Source: Lytechinus pictus (Eukaryota > Echinodermata > Echinoidea > Temnopleuroida > Toxopneustidae). From it: a DNA stretch of 64,000 nt. The notes beneath the pieces were generated by a model. The model searched no databases. It was not told the DNA's origin and saw only the letters and a list, made by a program, of their open reading frames with translations. Numbering within the stretch: the stretch's first letter is position 1; each line of letters starts with the position of its first letter. Positions 41,700 to 53,700 of the stretch are shown one piece after another. The translations under genes were made by a program, and so were the position numbers. The DNA lies in the NCBI RefSeq assembly GCF_037042905.1, contig NC_087249.1, forward strand, positions 13,641,201 to 13,705,200. The letters are read 5' to 3'.

Positions 41700-42420
41700 A
41701 ATTGTTCATTTAGATGCCCGCCATGATCATTGGTATGAAAAGTGCTTGCAATGTCAAGCTTTCAGGTCAGAATATACGAAATTTTCAGCTCGCGCTTCGC
41801 GCTCGTATAATTCGGTTTGTGAGATATGTATCCTCCTCATGATTCACTGCAAACAGTCCCAGAACAGGTCTATTTTCTTGTTTTCAGATATTCAGATAAC
41901 ATCCTGATCATTGGTTTAAAAAAAGTGCTTAGAATGTTAAACTTTCAGGTCAGAATATAAACAATTTTTAGCTCGCGTTTTGCTTTCGCATTATTTGTTC
42001 AGTGAGATAATACGTGTGTTCCTCATGAGTCACAGTAAACCAGGGGCGGATCCAGGATTTTTAAGGGGGGGGGGGCATTTTTACCCCAAGGAAAAATTTG
42101 ACAAGCAAAAAACGTCTTCAGTTTCAAAGGGGGGGGGGCACATTTCTATTTTAACGGCATTTTTACATTATGAATTTCAATTGTGCCTCTCAAGGGGGGG
42201 GGGGGGCACTGGCCGACTGTGCCCTCCTTGGATCCGCCAGTGCTGCAAACATTCCTAAAGAGGCCCTCTTTTCCATTGTTCAGGTCAGTATATTACGAAT
42301 TTCATCTCGAGCATCGCGCTCACATTGTTTACTAAGTGCCAAGATAAGCATCTTCATCTCCATTACAAAATTGCTCTGAGCGTTCACTCTTCAGGTCTTA
42401 ATAAATAAAACATACCTCAA
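41700..42420 (+). repeat. tandem repeat with 'agctcgcgcttcgcgctcg' blocks, interrupted by a short element
   Basis: 'tttcaggtcagaatata' followed by 'ttttcagctcgcgcttcgcg' or a variant occurs near 41760 and 41945, with a decayed copy near 42280. The spacing between intact copies is about 185 bp. At 42040-42245 a GGGGCGGATCC-ended element with G runs, homologous to 20898-21127, is inserted. Confidence 0.6.
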
Positions 42421-42649
42421 AATTTGAGCTTGCACTCGCCGTACTTATTTAAGCAGGCGATTGGGGAAAATGTGGATGAATATTCCCCCCCCCCCCCTAT
42501 TGGCGAAAGCTGGATGCCCCGGGAGTAACGGATCTGATCATATACTAAAAAGGTTCACTCTTTAAAATTCGGAACCCCCCCCCCCCTCATACAATATCCT
42601 GGCTACGGCCCTGGGGAAGCTAGGGGAGGGGTAACTCTTTAAAACGAAA

Positions 42650-43120
42650 ATTCATCCTGAAGAAATGTTTGTTGTAAAAAAAAAAAAAATATTGCTGATA
42701 TATTAAAGAAAACTCAATAAAGATTAAGAAAGTTATTAGAATTTGAATTCGTTGATTCGTGACGTCATATTATGAGCATATGCCCCATATGTTATGTAAT
42801 ATATAATGCATGAATTTCAATTTTAATATGGTTCATGAGGACTAAAAAGATTTTTCTTTTAGGAGCAGGTGTGAAATAATGTGTATGTTAATTGATAATT
42901 ATATTGAAGGTACAATTTTTTTTTTTTTTTTGTGTTAGAAAATGTCATTTTATTGATATTTTTTACTACACGATATATGGGGAAGTTGATCGCATATGAC
43001 GTCACAAAAAATTTAATAAAAGACTTTCAAACATTTATGTATTTCCCTCAAACTCTCACCAATATATATATGTATTTTTTCTGTTTTTACAATAAACTTT
43101 TGGGCCAGGGTGAACTTCCC
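42650..43120. mobile_element. MITE, GGGAAGTTCACCCTGG family
   Basis: The right end is 'ccagggtgaacttccccttc' (to about 43124). 'tgacgtca' occurs in both halves, and 'ctcaccaatatatat' matches the copy at 20253-20680. The left end is worn or replaced near 42640. Confidence 0.55.
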
Positions 43121-43244
43121 CTTCAAATGGTCTCCGTTAATAAAAGTGGCATACTGCCATCTACTGTTGTTATATTGAGAGGTTTGTGTGCATACTCGAG
43201 TGAAATTTCTTCAAAAACTGGTAAGTTAAGCAGTATTTTGTAGA

Positions 43245-43885
43245 GAGTTCTTATGCACGCCTTAATGAATTTGCAATAGATTGCTGATGTCATGCCCCTT
43301 CTTTCCCTTTTTTATGTTATTACCTGAAATAATTACAAAAATGATATATTCATATAAGAGTGTATGATAATCATTATCAAAATCTAAGTTGTAGCAATGC
43401 TTATCTTACATAAAATTAAGTCATTTATGTAGTTAATCTATTTTTTCATTCTTGGAGGACAAACATTTGAATAAATATAATTTCAAATTGACTAACCTGA
43501 TTGGTCTTCTCTACTCACTAATGCCCCTTTTGTCTCCTTGTTTCTAGTGTTGCTGTAGCTTGTTTGTGGTCTATATTATGGTTGTTCCACTTTATATGTT
43601 TGTCATTTTGCCTCCGACGAAGATTCTGCTAGGATCGAAAGCTTAGGCCCCTTTTTGACTTTCTAAATATAATTTCATATAATAAAATACCAAAGACTAA
43701 GAGCGATATGACATTATCAGCTTACTCAATGCATATTCATGCATGGAACAGTTTCACCGAAATATTGCAAAACTTTGATTTGAAATGCCATAACTTTGTT
43801 ATTCCTTGTCTTAATTTGATGACATTTTCACTGCATTGTTTGTCTTTAACATCATCTGTTCAAATTATATTATTTCCAGCCTGGA
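43245..43885. mobile_element. decayed MITE of the GGGATGGTCCGGGCTG group, with an insertion
   Basis: 'gctgatgtcatgccccttc', 'ttatgttattacctgaaat', 'ttcatataataaaatac' and 'atattcatgcatg' follow the order of the copies at 13658 and 45758. The left end is missing. A foreign piece of about 180 bp (43486-43664) splits it. Confidence 0.6.
43486..43664 (+). mobile_element. short retroelement-like insertion with hammerhead-like motif
   Basis: The 13-bp sequence AAATATAATTTCA flanks the piece at 43473-43485 and 43665-43677, a target-site duplication; without the insertion the MITE reads through. Near its 3' end is CGACGA (43615-43620), a 6-bp stem with a 3-nt loop (GATTCT/AGGATC, 43622-43636) and GAAA (43637-43640). 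This is the core layout of a hammerhead ribozyme (CUGANGA-stem II-GAAA), with C in place of the usual U. Penelope-like elements are known to carry hammerhead motifs in their terminal repeats, so a non-autonomous Penelope relative is the best guess. Confidence 0.6.
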
Positions 43886-44049
43886 GTACTTCTTGAAGAG
43901 CTTGAAATATTTTAAAACAGACCCAGAAAGACAAAAAGTACTTTGATGATTAATTCACAATATGATGTTTATAAATGTAACACCTCTTTTGCCTATAAAA
44001 TCGAATGACGTTATCTTTACCCAGTACAAGGGCAATGAGGAATTTTCAA

Positions 44050-44550
44050 GTCCACCCCATAAAAATATTAATTTGAATCAATAGAGAAAAATCAAACGAG
44101 CATAATGCTGAAAATTTCATCAAAATCGGATGTGTATTAAGAAAGTTATGACTGACCTGTTAAATTTTCGCTTATTTTCACAAAACAATTATTTACAACT
44201 CAGTGACATGCAAGTGGGACAGTCGACGATGTCCCTCATTTACTATTTCTTTTTGTTTTTCTATTGTTTGAATGATATGATATTTCAATTTTTAGGGAAG
44301 AAACTTTGTTTTACAGGATGAGGAGAAAATTAGATCATTCCATTTAAAAAAAATACAAAAGAAATAGTGACGCCATCAGTCCGCTCATTTGCACACAGAC
44401 CAGGATGTGTATTTAACTGTTTGGTGAAATGAAACTTAAAAATGTCATAACTTCCTTACTTTTATATCCGATTTTTCGGAGATTTTCAGTGTAATGTTTG
44501 TTGGATTTTTTTCAAATCAACTCGTTGCTGGGGTCGAATTCTTGTCATTT
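44050..44550. mobile_element. palindromic MITE, GTCCACCCC end type, copy 2
   Basis: 'caagtccacccc', 'gagaaaaatcaaac', 'atttcatcaaaatcgga' at the left mirror 'atccgatttttcggaga', 'tttgttggatttttttc' and 'ctggggtcgaattcttg' at the right. Same family as 3680-4240. Confidence 0.68.
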
Positions 44551-44714
44551 AAGTATTCTTGTTTGTGTATGAAAGGAATTATGTGGGAGGGGATCATAGA
44601 TCATTTTTAAATGTAGAACTGGAGGATATTTCATCCTTTATTAAATCAGGACTGTTTTCTTTTCTCTGAAGTAACATGATCCTTCATTGCGTCATTAAAA
44701 GATGGTCACTGCCA

Positions 44715-44905
44715 CCACCATCCCTCATCCCCATCATCATCATTACCATCACAATTACCGGTAACACCATCATCATCACCACCACCACCACCACCATCTT
44801 CATCATCATCACCATTATCACCATCACCACCACCATCATTATCACCATTATTATCATCATCATCACCATTATCACCATAACCACCACCATTATTATTACC
44901 ATCAT
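44715..44905 (+). repeat. (CAT/CAC)n trinucleotide microsatellite
   Basis: Imperfect run of 'caccaccaccatcatcatc' units. It gives low-complexity ORFs in several frames on both strands. Confidence 0.92.
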
Positions 44906-45757
44906 CTATGCAGCCTTTCAAATTTTCACCATTGTAAATCTTATCAACTTCTATACAAAATACTTTTTTCTAATAACAGAAAATAACAGAAATTGTAAAC
45001 GAAATGCTGTCCCACAGTCCTATGCATGAATGAAAAATCTTCTTAGTTATACCAGATGAAAGAGGACTCTAAGCTTAAAACATGATTGGTCATTTGTGTA
45101 TCAAGCCAGCACACACCTTGTGACTGGTCTACTATCTAATTTTGGGGAAAAATCACATATTCCATATTTTCTGAAAATGTGAATGCATAGAATATTTCTA
45201 TTTTGAGGTTCAATTTAGAATACTAATACCAAAATTTTTGATAGTTGGAAGCCTTTATTCTGGAGTCAATGTTATTTTTGTTTCAAATCGTAGCCTACTG
45301 TATTTTATGATTGCTGTGACGTCATTGCGATTACATACTGAATTTACTTTTAATCGACTAAGGAGGGTACTATTGTTATGGTCTCCTGGATTTGAACATA
45401 AGTGTACATATGATTTAGAACTTAGCATTTTAAGATGTTAAATCTTGAATCGGCACAAATTTAAGATGCTTTACTACAAAATCGGGTCCCAGCCCATTCG
45501 TTAATTGGGAGTGCAATGGCCTTTATATTTATGATTAAGTAATGATAAGACGATCAGTAAGCCTTGGTTTAATTTTTTTTATGCACAGTATAGCAGTTTA
45601 CCTCTTTCAATGTCGGTGGCTTTCCAGCTTCCGCCATCATTTCTTGTACGATGAAGCCGTGGCTTCTATGCAGGTATCCTGCAACTTTCATTTTACTATT
45701 CTGTCCCCCTATGGGGTAAAAACACAGTATCTACACTTTCCTCATACTGAGATATTT
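44906..45757. other. no firm feature
   Basis: A + strand frame from 45542 (MIRRSVSLGL...) reaches a donor-like site at about 45671 (atgcag|gtatcc), but there is no recognisable product. Otherwise AT-rich unique sequence. Confidence 0.3.
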
Positions 45758-46362
45758 ATAGGGATGGTCTAGGCTGGAAATATTTATATCTTATTGAAGA
45801 GTAAAATTCACAGAGCAAAGTGCTGAAAATATGATCAAAATCGGATAACAAATAACAAAGTTATTGAATTTTAAAGATTTGTATTAGTCCGGTGAAACAG
45901 TTCTAGGCATGTCTTTATAAATATTCATTAGGTGGGCTGATGATGTCACATCCCCACTTGTTCTTTTGTATTTTACTATATGGAATTAGGTTTATTCGAA
46001 TTTTTTCTACCAAGAACTAAAACAATTGGATTGACAACTGATTAAGTGCATTAGTTATTGATTGCCGCAACTATTTCATCGTAATGGAGACACATCATTT
46101 ACACATGTATGAAAAAAATGAAACATTTATGATTTCATGTAATAACATAAGAAAAAAGGAAGTGGGGATGTGACATCATCAGCCCACCTAATGAATATTC
46201 ATGACAATGTGCATATAACTTTTCACAAAATATTGATAAACTTTAAAATTCAATAACTTCATTATTTGTTATCCGATTTTGATGAAATTATCAGCATTTT
46301 GCTCTGTGAATTTTACTCTATTTATTTAGACATATTTTCAGTCCGGACCATCCCTTTAAGTT
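45758..46362. mobile_element. palindromic MITE, GGGATGGTCCGGGCTG family, copy 2
   Basis: 'agggatggtctaggctgg' at the left and 'cagtccggaccatccctt' at the right. Subterminal 'gagtaaaattcacagagcaa' is mirrored by 'ttgctctgtgaattttactc'. 'ggtgggctgatgatgtcaca' is mirrored by 'tgtgacatcatcagcccacc'. Nearly full-length palindrome, no ORF. Confidence 0.88.
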
Positions 46363-47640
46363 TTATGTTTTTGCCAAAGCACCTCCAAAACAAGTTCTTT
46401 TAATGGTTACTTTATTGCGCAATGAAAACCTATCTATATGGCTATTTTCCAGCACAATTTGGAAATCTGGCATTGTTTTTGGTTTACAACATGAAATATA
46501 CATAGATATGTTGGACAAATCCCAGGTCTTTGATTAGTTTCCTCATGGAATAAAGGCATTATCTACACAGAGCCATTTGTTTGATTTATGTAATCTCTTG
46601 CAGTCAATCAATCAATTACACTGAAAAGATTATATAATTTACAAGTCTGGCTATAATATTTCTTATAGTAAAGCGTTATTAGCTTAAAAATCAGGTGTTT
46701 GCATGAAATTAGAGACACGTTTTGTGATAAGCGCTATACAAATGTCAATTATTATTATTAATAAAAATTGAGAATCTTGATTCATTTTGTACACAAATTA
46801 TTCATACATATCTGGCCTTTTTCTTACATCTTGTATGTTATATCATTATTGGGCAAGCTGTAAAATCCAATCAAGAATCTAACTCCCATTTTCATCATTA
46901 CTTTCTACATTGTTTATTCAAGCACATGAAAATATATTCATACTTTTTCAAACCATCGCTGATCGTTATTTGCGATGACTTTTGCAATTGTGCTTGGTAT
47001 AACAATTCATGTTGCTGTTTAAATTTGGAATTCAACATTCACAGCACACCCTATTGTTGATTTTAATGTCAGCATAGCATTTTTTTTGGTAAATTTGGTT
47101 AAGGTTTTTGAGCTAGGGTATGTGATCAACACCAACACCAAACTTCAATTTACACACTGGGCAGAGCAATGGCTCAGTCCAAAATTTAACAATTTAGTAA
47201 TATAAGGTTTCATCTTTCATATCTTGAATTTACATTTAAGATTTGAAAATATGAAATAGAAAAACCATTGCCAAAGTCGTCATATTTTTATAAAATTTCA
47301 TTTAATTGCACAATTGCTTCTTAGAAATACCTTAAAATATGTAAAATGAGATGGAAACGGGCACTCCAAAAATATATAAACCAAGTTCAGCCAGGCTATG
47401 CTTCATGAATGATTTTAGGGTTTCATCAAATGTATTCCATTCAAATTGGAGATGGCTCTTTCCCATTTGAAGAATACAAAGAGATCAATTAAGCTAATTA
47501 GGTTGAGAAAATTGCCCATTATTTAAAATGCATTAATAAGCCTGATATGTGATGGTAAGTTATCTAGATGATCTAACAACATCAAATTCAATAAAAACAC
47601 AAACTGGTTCAGAGATAATAAATTTTCGGGTGTTCAGCTT
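46363..47640. other. no gene; SINE-like tail
   Basis: 'gtgataagcgctatacaaat' followed by 'tattattatta' (about 46727-46763) resembles the 3' end of dispersed SINE-type repeats; a similar 'tatacagcgctc' block lies at 54763. The rest is AT-rich unique sequence. Confidence 0.35.
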
Positions 47641-47899
47641 GACAGGTCGAACAAAAGGGGTGTCGTCATGAGGCTGGGATGCGTTGTTATGGCTACCATG
47701 CAAAACTTCCTGTGGTTGTGTGTGAAGTGTCTTCATAGAATCACACTTAACACGACAGCCACAGAAAGGTCCGCAAGTAGCCTTTCTGTTCTAGTCTCCA
47801 AGGCAGAGTTGATGGTCCGTAGCATCATCAGCCATGGTCCAGGAATGCGAGCCTCTGCGATGGTTCCCTGATCCGCAAACCAAGATGTCCATTCCAGTT

Positions 47900-48245
47900 T
47901 TTTCCCTGTATCTCTTGAATGTATGAAGAATGAAGTCCTCAGCATCTTTTCCTCACTAATCCTCCTATCTCAGTTTAATACATAATGGAGAATGCTGTAC
48001 AGACCCTGCGAGATACCGAACAGAATTCCTACTCAGCGTATTTTCCTTACAGCTCCTCCTATCCCAGTCTACACAAATCTATGAAGAATACAGGAAAGCC
48101 TGTGAGAGACACCGATCAGGATTCCTACTCAACATCTTTTCCTCAATACACCTCCCATCTCAGCAGAGTCAAAACAATAGAGAACACAGGAAAGTTGCTG
48201 TGAAAAGAGCCCTGCAGGATTTCTTCTACCAGGGACTTTGTTAAG
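47900..48245 (+). repeat. degenerate 95-bp tandem repeat
   Basis: 'cctcctatctcag', 'cctcctatcccag' and 'cctcccatctcag' occur at about 47959, 48054 and 48149, each followed by an 'gagaatgc/gaagaatac/gagaacaca' block and 'gattcctact.a'. A partial unit precedes them. The 72-codon + frame over it is a by-product of the repeat. Confidence 0.6.
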
Positions 48246-48344
48246 GCCCCTGAAGAAAGTCCCATTGCGTCAATTGAGCAAGTCTGAAGTTAGGGTCCTA
48301 TTATGCATATTTAATTCTAGATGGTAGTTTTTTATACCTTGAAT

Positions 48345-48490
48345 AAGTAAGTACATAAGTAAGTAAGCAAGCAAGTAGGTAGGTTAGTAAGTAAAAAGAA
48401 AATAACTTAGTGAATATGTAAGTAAATAATAAATAAATAAATAAATAAATAAATAGGTAATTAAGTGAGCAAGCAAGCAAGCAGGTACTA
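48345..48490 (+). repeat. (AAGT)n/(AAAT)n/(AAGC)n microsatellite
   Basis: Tetranucleotide tract running through 'aagtaagtaagcaagcaagt', 'aataaataaataaataaata' and 'gcaagcaagcaagcagg'. Confidence 0.9.
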
Positions 48491-49789
48491 TAAGATCCTT
48501 CTCAGCATTTTATTTTTAATAACGCATCTTCATCACAATGTAAGAGCTACATCCTTGCCTTTCAAGGCAGAGTCTCAGAATCCATCATTTATCTATCATA
48601 AACAAAATTAAAAGTTTTCATTTTATGGGACAAGGGTCTGAGAGTGGAGTGAAGTTAGTGCCACATTGAATAACAGTTTAGACGAGCGAGATAATGACAA
48701 TCTTTTTATTCTCATATGGTATTTCTCCTGAATCTGTTTAAATCTTTCAGAACGATGGTAGAGAAAGGGGACGGTTTCGTTTCCTTCATAAATAATTCCC
48801 TCATTTGTAAGCTAATCAATCTCTTCAACAGAGAAATAGTCGCCTAGTTACTCAAGTCTAACAGAGAACTAGTTTTTAATCATGTGTACAGAAAAAAAAA
48901 ACTGACCACTTGTGTAACATCTTGCGGTGCTATGAAAAATTTGTAAGGTTGAAAACAAGTGCAATCCACTCATAACTTAACAAAAGAAAAGACAGAGAAT
49001 TAATGTGGAATAAACGGTCGGCGAGAATACGAGGCAAGGCGTAGCTTCTCCCAGGCCTCAATCTATTCCCCCCACACATTTGAGTGGGCAAACACCTCCA
49101 TTGTTAAGATGCGACAACACCCTGCATTAACCCACGGCAATACGCCGCCCCCGTCATGACCCAGAAATCTTCTCTAATAATTCATCTAAATTTTCTTGAT
49201 ACATTTCCAGAGCAGCCCTAGCCCCCCCATCAAAACTCACAAGCAATATCAACATTTGGTCTTTTTCTCCCCTCTTTGGCTCTGTAATCTTTTGTTTTCA
49301 TCAAAACAGTACACGACACCCAGGTAGAGAAATCCTGACGTCAATGCCAAATACATCGCTTTCCATAATCTCCTCCGTATCAAACTTGCGCTATTGTAGG
49401 ACAGCGTTCACTGCTTCTTCTAATGACATATAGATAAGATACAAGAATTGACAGCTTTGATTTGAAGGCGGAATGCTACAGCACAGTTTCCAATTCAGCA
49501 CATATATTCTCGATCTTAATTGGACAGATATTGCATTTTGCTGCAGTGATACATAGACAACTCAAGTGATACCATATGGCATTGACTTGTAGTCCTCCAG
49601 GTGGGGTGTGGGAGGGGGGGTACATAGAGCTGTTTCTTTGTTATCCACAACTTTATACAGGACTGGACCATGTAGCGATTGATCATAGGGCCTATTTCTA
49701 CGATTGATTGCACTGATTATTGTGTATGATCAATCCTACAAATCAGTCACAATCAATCGCTTAATAGCATTATGTTATAGGGCTCTGGT
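48491..49789. other. no gene recognised; G/C-richer block at 49010-49150
   Basis: Mostly unique sequence. The block at 49010-49150 has many CpGs ('aacggtcggcgagaatacga') and no repeat partner in the window; it may be an exon or regulatory DNA, but no frame gives a familiar protein. Confidence 0.3.
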
Positions 49790-50072
49790 GACCTGGGCCC
49801 TGTCTTACAAAGGCTTACGATTGATCCAATCAGTCGTAATTCTATGGAAATCCATCAGTGTCATGATTTTTTATTCAGAAAATTTGCACAAATGTCCTCC
49901 ATAAACAAAGAGAAGCACAGTGAACTTTCAAGGAAACAATGAATGCTTGAATATACATTATATTTAGAAAATATATTGAACAAACATGCATAATAGATGT
50001 TGACGTTGCTGGTCGTCCATAGTTGTGATTCATCGGATCAATCGCAATTCTTTGTAAGACAGGCCCAGTTCT
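49790..50072. mobile_element. MITE with GGGCCCTGTCTTACAAAG / CTTTGTAAGACAGGCCC ends
   Basis: The left end 'gggccctgtcttacaaagg' and right end 'ctttgtaagacaggccca' are inverse. Inner 'acgattgatccaatcagtcg' is matched by 'ggatcaatcgcaattc'. The half-copy at 37300-37545 shares these ends. Confidence 0.75.
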
Positions 50073-50511
50073 CGTGTTTCAAGAGGGTGCGACTGAATTG
50101 CTGATCTAATTTGACAAATAATAAACATACATATAGATGCTAATGAACAATAACAACTTTAACATGATCTCAGAATGTTTTTATGATGGAAAGACTATAA
50201 AGGGGTTTATACTTCTTTACATCACCGTATGATAGCCCTGAAATAGACTGTTTGAATTCTTTTGCGAGACACTGGTAGCTCAGTAGTCACTGGTAGCTCA
50301 GTAGTCACTGAACAAGAGTTATCAATAATTTGTGAAAGAACAAAAAGAATAACAGTCCTTTTGATGATTATCACTTGGTGATATGCCATACACCTTACTA
50401 TACAGAATTTTAATCAACAAATATCAGATTTTCACGGTAGCTGATTACACTCCTATTGACCAAGAGTCTGATTGCTTTAGCAGGTAACCAGTCATGCACA
50501 AAGGCTAGTGC

Positions 50512-50757
50512 ACTGCAAAAACTCAGGTGGTGATTTAACACTAGCCCGGAATATATATATGTCCACACCAGAGAAGTATTGAAACAACACCAGTTTAGAA
50601 TCAAACCGATGCTGTTTTAATACTACTTGGTATTGTATAAACACCTATCTGGTGTTAGACCAAATCCAAACTGGTGTAGTTTAACACTTCTCTGGTGTGG
50701 ACATATATATAGATCCCAGGCTGGTGTTAAATCAACACCGGTGTTTTTGCAGTGTGT
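50512..50757. mobile_element. 246-bp palindromic MITE with CACTGCAAAAAC ends
   Basis: 'cactgcaaaaactcaggtgg' and its inverse 'cggtgtttttgcagtg' bound a palindrome that also pairs 'tatatatatgtccacaccag' with 'ctggtgtggacatatatata' and contains several 'caacacc/ggtgtt' motifs. No coding. Confidence 0.85.
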
Positions 50758-53700
50758 ATAAAACTCATGAACAGCTTCATGAAACACCAGCCAGTACTGT
50801 TTTGATGAACTAGGTGTGAGGCTAGGATGAGAGTAGAAGAGTTTGTTGACCCATCGTCCCAATCTCAGACTCGCGGCATCCGATGTTGGGATATTTTACT
50901 CAACACCAGCTGATCCCACTTAATCTAATCCAATCCCTTAATCCCAAATAATCAGAAATTGCCACAAATGCTTGTCACATGCTTGCTTGAGTTTAACTTA
51001 AATCTTTCCTAATCCCTTACCACATGACCAACATATGATAATAGAAGCAGGAGCGAAGATGGTAAAAAAAAAAAGGAAGTCTTGGATATTGCACCACTTT
51101 TTTTTATTGGAAATCATATTGAAAAAAAAAACTAATGGAGATGACCAGAAGCTGAACCAGCAAAATGAGGTAAACTAAATGACCCCCCCCCCCACAAAAA
51201 AACCCTTCACCCTCTCCCTCCAAGATCAAGGAGTGTCAACAGATTTGTCTTTGAGGAATGCTGGGGAGGGGTGGGGTGGCTGGATGAAACCCCCAGACAA
51301 ACAGATGTCAGTCTGTGAAACTGCCATCTTGGGAGCCATTCCGCATTCCTACTAGCCTGTCTGACATGAAAAAAAAAATAACGATGCATATTGAAGAAGG
51401 GCTCCCTCCATTGTTTCTCGGAAATACACAGGTTGGTGGTGCAGGTACCAGGAAGCGAAGTCTATCAGCTTGGCCAAGACGTGGTGTTCCTTCAAGACTC
51501 GGGAGAGAGAGATAAATAGAATCCATTCCGCTCCACGACCCCAAGGGATCTTAAACCTTTGATCTCCAACCAGTAGACGGCCATGATCTCCATAAAGAAT
51601 GGATCTTTTCCAGGAAGTAAAGATGTTTTTTAGCTATTCCTTTGGGTAGGAATGGGTTAGATTATGTGGTTCGCAGGAATACCTCACATGTGCGGATCAC
51701 TTACGTTTGCGTATTGTCAATATTTAGCAAGTAACTCTGACAAGAAAGAGAAGGCCAGCCTCAGACAGAACATACAATATTTGATTCATCTTTCATTTAT
51801 TATTATTATTGAGTATATACAAGGGGGAATTTACACATTTCTTGAATAACAGAATCTGCTACGAATTGTGCTGGTCAAAAGAATATATATTCTACATATA
51901 ATGATGTTAACAATTTCAGGTACTTCCCAACAATCATACCTCTGAAAATACTTATAATTATGTCTGATATCTGATTGATTTTATGCTTTTGAAAAAAAAA
52001 AAAAATAACAAAAAAGAGAGAAGAAATCCAGATTCACATCTTGTGTAAAAGTGAGTTTTAAAACAAAAGCCCACATAATGTTGATACATTGCCGAGGGCT
52101 ATAAAATCCATCTTTGATTTATTCATGTATGCACTCAGTGTGTGGGAAAAACCTTTCTCGTAAAGATAACTAATTCTGGCTGAGGTAATGAATCCCTCAA
52201 GAAACTGACATTTTGAGGTTTAGGCAATTTCGATTTTTCATCGCAATGCAGTAATGAAAGAAGTGAAGAAAAATAATAATGGTGGATATCACCACTACCA
52301 AAGACCTTGCTTGCGAATGATTCAAGATGATAATACACCAGTCTCTACCACTCTTCTTTATAAGCCCTCACAGTAGCATGTACGGCGATTCTAATAAGGC
52401 AGGAACGTGGTACCAGTCTGATGCATCCCATCTGTATGGCATCTGTTTCTTGCATCACACCCAGCATCGATCACTCGTCACGAAGCGATTGGTGCACGGC
52501 GTTCCGGGGCTCATTACGGTTAAAGGCCCCCAACAGACAACCAAACCTGGGCAGATAAAGTGTGAGAAGTTCATTCATTTCCAATATGAAATACACTACT
52601 TTATTTATTGTTCAGACTGCTCACCAAAAGTGAAATAATATGCAAACAAGAGTTCTATTCATTATTGTGAAGTACATGCTGTAGAATACTACTTGATTAA
52701 ACAAACTTTATACTGAAAGCATGCTAGAGCACTGTCAGACATAGCAACAAGTTACATTATGTCAAAAAAGCCATATGATTTTTTTAAGGAAATGAATTTT
52801 AAATCAAAACTGACATAAAATCTCGGAGGGAAAAATAACCATTATCCTCATCTATGGTCAAGCAGTGTCAAGCCCAATTTCCTTTTGTTGTTACAATAAT
52901 ACGAACATATACTTTTATTCAATTTTTTTGTGGTTAAATACATACATGTATTTTGGAGTTTGGACATCTCATGGAATCTAATAAATCATACCAGAATAAT
53001 TATTGTTTTCTTTTGAGAGTTTATGGAATTAGTAAACAAACTGTATTTTCTATTCCATGATAGTGCCTCAATTTCAGACTTTAAAGTCTAAGGTGGCAGC
53101 CCTGACCATAGGGATCTGCTCAAACATGTAAGTTGCTAATTATGCCCCCTTTTCCCAGAATAACTTGCTGCCACAACAGTCACTACGCATAAAAACAATC
53201 TTCACAGTTCACATGAAAATTATTAATGGTGTGTTCAGTTTAATTTTTCATTGTATAATCACAAACATTAATCATAACACAAACACAGCATCAGATACTA
53301 TTAAATGCTTTGTTTTACGTCATATACCAGGTAGTCATTTCTTTAGTATATTGCGTTGGAACACAGAATAAAACTAAATCAAACAAACATCAAATTTCTT
53401 CTTCTTAACTCTCCTAGATGTAAAGTTGATTGTTATTTGTAACCAGAATGGCAACTGACATGGCTGGACTGACAAATCTTCGTATCTCAAAATTTAAACA
53501 TTTTGAGGGCAGCTTAATAGAAAAGGCTGTATTTCAAAAATATAACAATTGTGGCGCAGTCTCACATTGCCTGAAAACGGTCTACTGATACCTATGAAGA
53601 ACCCTTTCGAGGTTGCTACCCTGTTACAACTCTAAAATCTAGCTTATTCTGATATGTCATCAAAATAATTGAATTTTGAGATGCAAGGTTTAATCAGCCA

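Noticed and set aside
44676..45029. 117-codon ORF with poly-Ile/Thr
   Set aside because: It is a low-complexity translation of the (CAT/CAC)n microsatellite.
47733..47945. - strand ORF considered as an upstream NADH dehydrogenase exon (frame containing DILVCGSGN)
   Set aside because: The glycine motif and neighbouring residues do not fit the NDH-2 dinucleotide-binding site, and the frame stops soon after.
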